From: Hypholoma sublateritium FD-334 SS-4
Taxonomy: Eukaryota > Basidiomycota > Agaricomycetes > Agaricales > Strophariaceae
Direction of reading: 5' to 3'
DNA length: 64,000 bases
Assembly: GCA_000827495.1 (NCBI GenBank)
Contig: KN817531.1
Location: 508,444-572,443, forward strand
Shown here: one piece after another, positions 60,321 through 64,000 of the stretch
How the letters are laid out: every line of letters starts with the position of its first letter
How positions within the stretch are numbered: the first letter of the stretch is position 1
Notes under the pieces: generated by a model
Databases searched by the model: none
What the model saw: the letters and a program-made list of their open reading frames with translations, nothing else
What the model was told of the DNA's origin: nothing
Translations under genes and position numbers: made by a program

Positions 60321-61301
60321 TTAAAACAAGCGGGGTTGGGCCATTGCATTTGAACGTCCCCCGGCACAATTTCTACGGTGTCGCGACAAGTCTCCTTTGT
60401 AGAAGGTTTTGTAGGAGCATCTTTCACATGGGTAGCACACCTGCAGTGCTGTAAGGGTGTGATATCGGTTTATATGCGCTAGTAGGACCCTATTTTAGCT
60501 ACATAACATCATTGATGAACATGAACAACAATGGAACAAACTTTTTAGTCTGTAGTTCGTGGTGTATGTTTTCGGACAGTGTTCGTACGGGCAGACAAAT
60601 GATTTCCTTGGTGGTTTCATAGCTGGGTGCTGCACCACAGGTACATTTCCGTTGTTGAGAAATATTTCGGTGCCCTCTGCAGATACACCTAAGGCCCGAT
60701 CACATATAGGTGCTGCCTGTGATATAATTACGTTAGAGATGCAAATAGCAACAGTCAAGCAACAAAAGTCAGGAGTGCTCACAGTCTGCTGTATATTGCC
60801 GACCTCCTCTTGAGATGCCGAGAAAGAGGTCGTGGGGAAGACATTAAACTGCCATGAGCGACTCTGAATTGCATCAGCAAAGATTCTGAGTTGAAAGTGC
60901 GTTGCGTACCGTTTCAACAGGGACATCGATCGGATACACTGGCAGATAACGCGCTGCCTCTTGCGCAACCTCTGGGACAGAATCAAGCTGGTTGGAGCGG
61001 CTCTGAATTTGCGAAGTTCACCAGCAAGAATTATGGGTCAAAAATTCATTGCGTACCATTTCAATGGGGTCGTCAATGATTCTCGGAAACACTGGTGGAT
61101 ATGGTGCTGCATTTTGCACAAAGTGGTCCTGATGTAGAGGGCGTCAGTGCCATCCGTGTGCGGGGGGGCATCCGTGCGCATTGGAGATACCGTGTCAATG
61201 ATCTTGTCTTGGGCGCCTAGCGGCACCATCTCGGAGTCCGAAGAAGTATGGAGTGATGCCTCATATGGTGGTGAACTCGGTGAAAATGAACTGAAGCTCA
61301 T
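60321..61301 (-). CDS. Short C2H2-type zinc-finger protein with duplicated micro-exons (219 aa)
   Basis: Six exons (61301-61191, 61128-61057, 61002-60910, 60863-60783, 60716-60542, 60448-60321) keep phase to 220 codons. The C-terminus holds zinc-finger sequence: KSFVCPYEHCPKTYTTNYRLK and then YPCERCSYKTFYKGDLSRHRRNC, the second with a C-x2-C...H-x4-C pattern. The first finger lacks an obvious His pair, so it may be incomplete. Exons 2, 3 and 4 are small and symmetric (phase 0-0). Exons 3 and 4 begin alike (AGYCGCTC), and the introns before them are related (GTACGCAAYG ... CAAATTCAG / GCAATTCAG), so exon duplication is likely. A nucleic-acid-binding role is inferred from the fingers. No named family was recognised. 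Confidence 0.6.
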
Positions 61302-62754
61302 TGTCAACAGCTTTCAGGCCTCCCGTGCAGACGCTCGCTGGTATGTGGTTGGTGGTGCATGATCCACCGATTCCTTGTTTTATAGTACCCAGGACCTACT
61401 TCTGTAGAAGATTGAATCTGTAGATGTAAATTAAAATAGAGGTGTGCGCACATCGGACTTGAAAATTTGAAAGGTTATACATAGGAGTACAATACTGATT
61501 TATTCCCATATATCACCGGGTGCTGAACCACATAAATGATGTATCTTTGTTTGATTTTTATGATCATTAATTTGAATAAACTTCAAATAACCTTTGTTAA
61601 TTTATATTATGTGGGCCATTTATTGGGCCCAGTTTTGACGGTAGATATTCTGCCCCATAAATAACACATAAATGATGCACATTTATTTTAGGTTTGAGCT
61701 CAATAAAATATCACATAAAATTCAAATAAATGGACGTGATTTATTTGGTTACGCACCCGGCAGCCATATAATTGCTTGCGACTCAGCATTTCGGCGTGAA
61801 TCCTTTCCGCTCCGTCAGTGACAAAGGCAAGCCAAATGCAATAAAAATCTTGGAGATCCTTCGTGGATCCTTCTTTCCGAGTACATCGAGTATGCCAATA
61901 TAATTTAATCAAGAGCTTCAACTAATGCCACGGGGTGGCTTATATGTAGTAGCGCCAGTAATTCCCAGGGTCCACGCAAAATGTGCTAGTTCGAGTAGAG
62001 TTCGAGCTGTTCAGGCTGTCATCGACAATTTTTATGCTGGCCGTGGACCGCCGACAGTCGATTATTTTAATGGATTCTCTGTCGAGTGTCAATTGATTGC
62101 AGCGCCAACGCCTCATACATACCATCCTCACACTCCCAATTTGGCAACTTGGGACCTTTGCGTTCGGTGGCTTTGAGTTAACACGAGTACATAGTGATAA
62201 CACGAGTATTTTGAGCATTACAAGTATTGCTGTGCACACGTCAATATTGGCGCGTCCGCGTAGCGTCCGCCTCCTATCCCTCAAGCTCGATGACCCTCAC
62301 GCAATCAGCTCTCTTATTTTATCCTCACAATTATCATCACCGAGAAGATCAATTTTGTTGCCAAGCAGATCAACAAATAACGACAAAGAGAGAAGGCCCC
62401 TCAAGGGTTCCGTTTCAGACTCAAATTGGGAACCCGCCGTGTACTAAGGATGGGTATCAGACTACAGCAAGACTATAGAGAGTTCATCTAGATGCCTTAG
62501 GTAGTTGGGAGCATTTTTGGAGAAGAAGAAAATCGGGCGAAAATGTCAGTGTTTATTCCTACTATAAAACAGACCCAGGAAGACACATTATAGGGTGTTT
62601 TCTCCCGAAGAAATGCCTACAGTGTATGTGCTCATCTTCCCTTCTGGCGCAACACAAATTCGTGTCAAAGCTTCCCGCAAGGGTGCTATCTTTGCTTAAA
62701 ATAATTAAATTAGCTCAGATCAAATATCTGAATGCCCACATATGATACTCTGTC
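61302..62754. other. AT-rich non-coding stretch
   Basis: Strongly AT-rich between 61.4 and 61.75 kb, with repeated CATAAATGATG and AATAAA-type words. No gene is supported. Confidence 0.4.
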
Positions 62755-63310
62755 TGTGACATCCCGAATTCTCACTCCGAAGCCGGACGAGTGAGTCTTG
62801 GGCGAGTTACCACTGATCAGGTACAAGGAGCATTCTATAATTAAGAGCCACCCAGCTCTCAGCCGTCGTGGAGGTGGTGGTGCCAAGTAGGCGTGCGGTA
62901 GGAGTGCCCCACCCCCAACAAACCGCGTCTGCAGCAGCCAGCGCTGGGGGGAGGCCACAAAACTGGAGCTGCAGGATATTAGTTTCCGACGGCATTGAGA
63001 TTCTGGGAAGAGGAATGGGCAAGGGCAATAAAACGACGCGGCAACTCGCTTTGTAATTATTCAGAAATTCAGCTGCGGAGGGAAAATTGTTACGCAGTGC
63101 GCTTTCCATCAACTTCGCGAAAATAGGCGCTAGACTCTAGTTCTGTTGCATGTCGCGTGTAGGCTCGGACAATCGTTAATCGACTTTGATCCGATCTGTG
63201 AATAACCAGCGTTGTATCGGCCGAGCGAGTGAATGTCGAAGCTGTCTTTGTGTCCCTTTTGGTTCGAAATACTGCTGTAACTAGATCAGAAATTACAATC
63301 TTACACGCAT
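62755..63310 (+). pseudogene. Decayed inverted copy of unknown-family gene B (exon 4 and 3' flank)
   Basis: The plus strand here lines up with the minus strand of 1525 down to about 965. Shared runs include CTCACTCCGA-GCC, CCCAGCTCTCAGCC, GGAGGCCACRAA-C-GGAGCTGCAG, GAAAATAGGCGCT, and GGACAATCG, in the same order, with many substitutions and indels. All reading frames are interrupted, so it is a relic. Because it includes sequence past the stop codon of copy B, the copying was at the DNA level. Confidence 0.7.
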
Positions 63311-64000
63311 ATTTCATTTGAGTCTCATGCCACTTCTACGGTGCGCCAGGAGTATCAGCCAGGATTTTAGATCAGAATCAAATGGAAGGCTCGTGTCCGC
63401 CGTTCCCGCGGCCTTTCGCAACTGCCTGCCATGTTGCCCCGCCTTCTCATTGCCATTTAATATGTTTTCTCGGNCGTCGATGTGGTTTATATGTCTTATT
63501 TCTCATGTTTTTCGCAAAATAAAAGAGTCAATGTTGTTGACATAAGGCAAACATAAGGTCTTTTTTACAGCAGAACACGCCATGATATTTTGTGCTTATG
63601 TTTTCTTTTAAATTCATATGTTTTTTCTATAAAGTCCAAGGAAGAATGAGACCATATGTAAGCGCTTCTTTTATATTCATATGTTTTTCTCGGAAAATTC
63701 AAGTTGAACATTGGAACAATGTTGGAACGACGATTGTCGATGGCGAGGCAGTTCGGAGGCAGTACTCATTATGCTGCTGAGTCATAAAAATCATATGACA
63801 GCGAACATGTTTGTTTATTCCTCAAATTCGACGAGTCGGATTCAGAGTCGCTTGAACTGTCACCATATTCACCTAACATCCAGAGAACGATCATGGGTTT
63901 GTCACTGCTCGTGGATCTAAGACGACGAGCCGCCAATTAGGTATCGTACATACTGCCACGCGATGCCGGATTGAGGTGAATGGACCACTGGCATAATGGG
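63311..64000. other. AT-rich terminal stretch with short degenerate repeats
   Basis: About four to five copies of a word like TTCATATGTTTTTCTCGG occur at roughly 63460, 63503, 63596, 63615 and 63679. No gene is seen up to the window end. One N lies at about 63474. Confidence 0.4.

Noticed and set aside
1..64000. CRISPR array, rRNA operon, telomere repeat or bacterial-style operon
   Set aside because: No regularly spaced identical repeats, rRNA signatures or TTAGGG arrays were seen. The intron-rich gene structure shows a fungal nuclear genome.

Overview
The window looks like nuclear DNA of a mushroom-type basidiomycete (Agaricomycetes). Genes are split by many introns of about 50-60 bp, core eukaryotic genes are present (RPB11, ribosomal protein uL15, mitochondrial GTPase MTG1), and several families typical of Agaricomycetes occur: a Plavaka-type transposase, a TET/JBP-like dioxygenase, a DUF6698 protein, and immune-type proteins with C2 or MLKL-like N-termini. 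A few N bases (about 10.0-11.8 kb, 14.4 kb, 40.05 kb, 63.47 kb) show the assembly is imperfect in places. All exon maps below were read by hand from splice sites and frame continuity.

Left part (1-18 kb). Two tandem paralogous genes of unknown function lie on the minus strand (1-3.2 kb), followed by gene-poor DNA with one small two-exon coding remnant at 6.57-6.99 kb. At 7.76-9.83 kb there is a strikingly GC-rich, degenerate higher-order repeat. A C2/P-loop NLR-like gene (minus, 11.6 to 9.83 kb) runs into this repeat just after its Walker A motif. Next come a ten-exon L-type lectin cargo receptor with a single in-frame TAG (12.93-14.55 kb), a minisatellite joined to a broken Myb-domain gene (14.8-15.5 kb), and a Gln-rich coiled-coil protein (15.8-18.1 kb, minus).

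Transposon-rich island (19.7-31.2 kb). An RNase H1 N-terminal-like protein with a 150-bp internal duplication, an intact-looking TET/JBP-like 2-oxoglutarate dioxygenase, a small unknown minus-strand protein, a nine-exon Plavaka transposase with one nonsense codon, and an eight-exon DUF6698 protein follow one another. GC-AG introns are unusually frequent in this set and in two genes of the left part.

Middle (31-45.3 kb). Gene-poor AT-rich DNA, an intronless secreted AA10-type lytic polysaccharide monooxygenase (rare in fungi), a 1110-residue protein with an MLKL-like N-terminus and TPR array, a tRNA-like SINE head at 40.4 kb, and a large Gin4/Hsl1-type protein kinase.

Right part (49-64 kb). 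Conserved housekeeping genes: a basic nuclear-type protein, MTG1, RPB11 and uL15 in head-to-head order, an MGRN1-like RING E3 ligase with a repeat-bearing long first intron, and a short C2H2 zinc-finger gene whose middle exons are a tandem exon duplication. At 62.75-63.3 kb lies a decayed, inverted copy of the 3' half of the unknown gene found at the left edge, so the same family brackets the window.

The housekeeping genes are compact and intact. The accessory genes (immune-type receptors, transposon-linked genes, AA10) sit among repeats, and several carry breaks.
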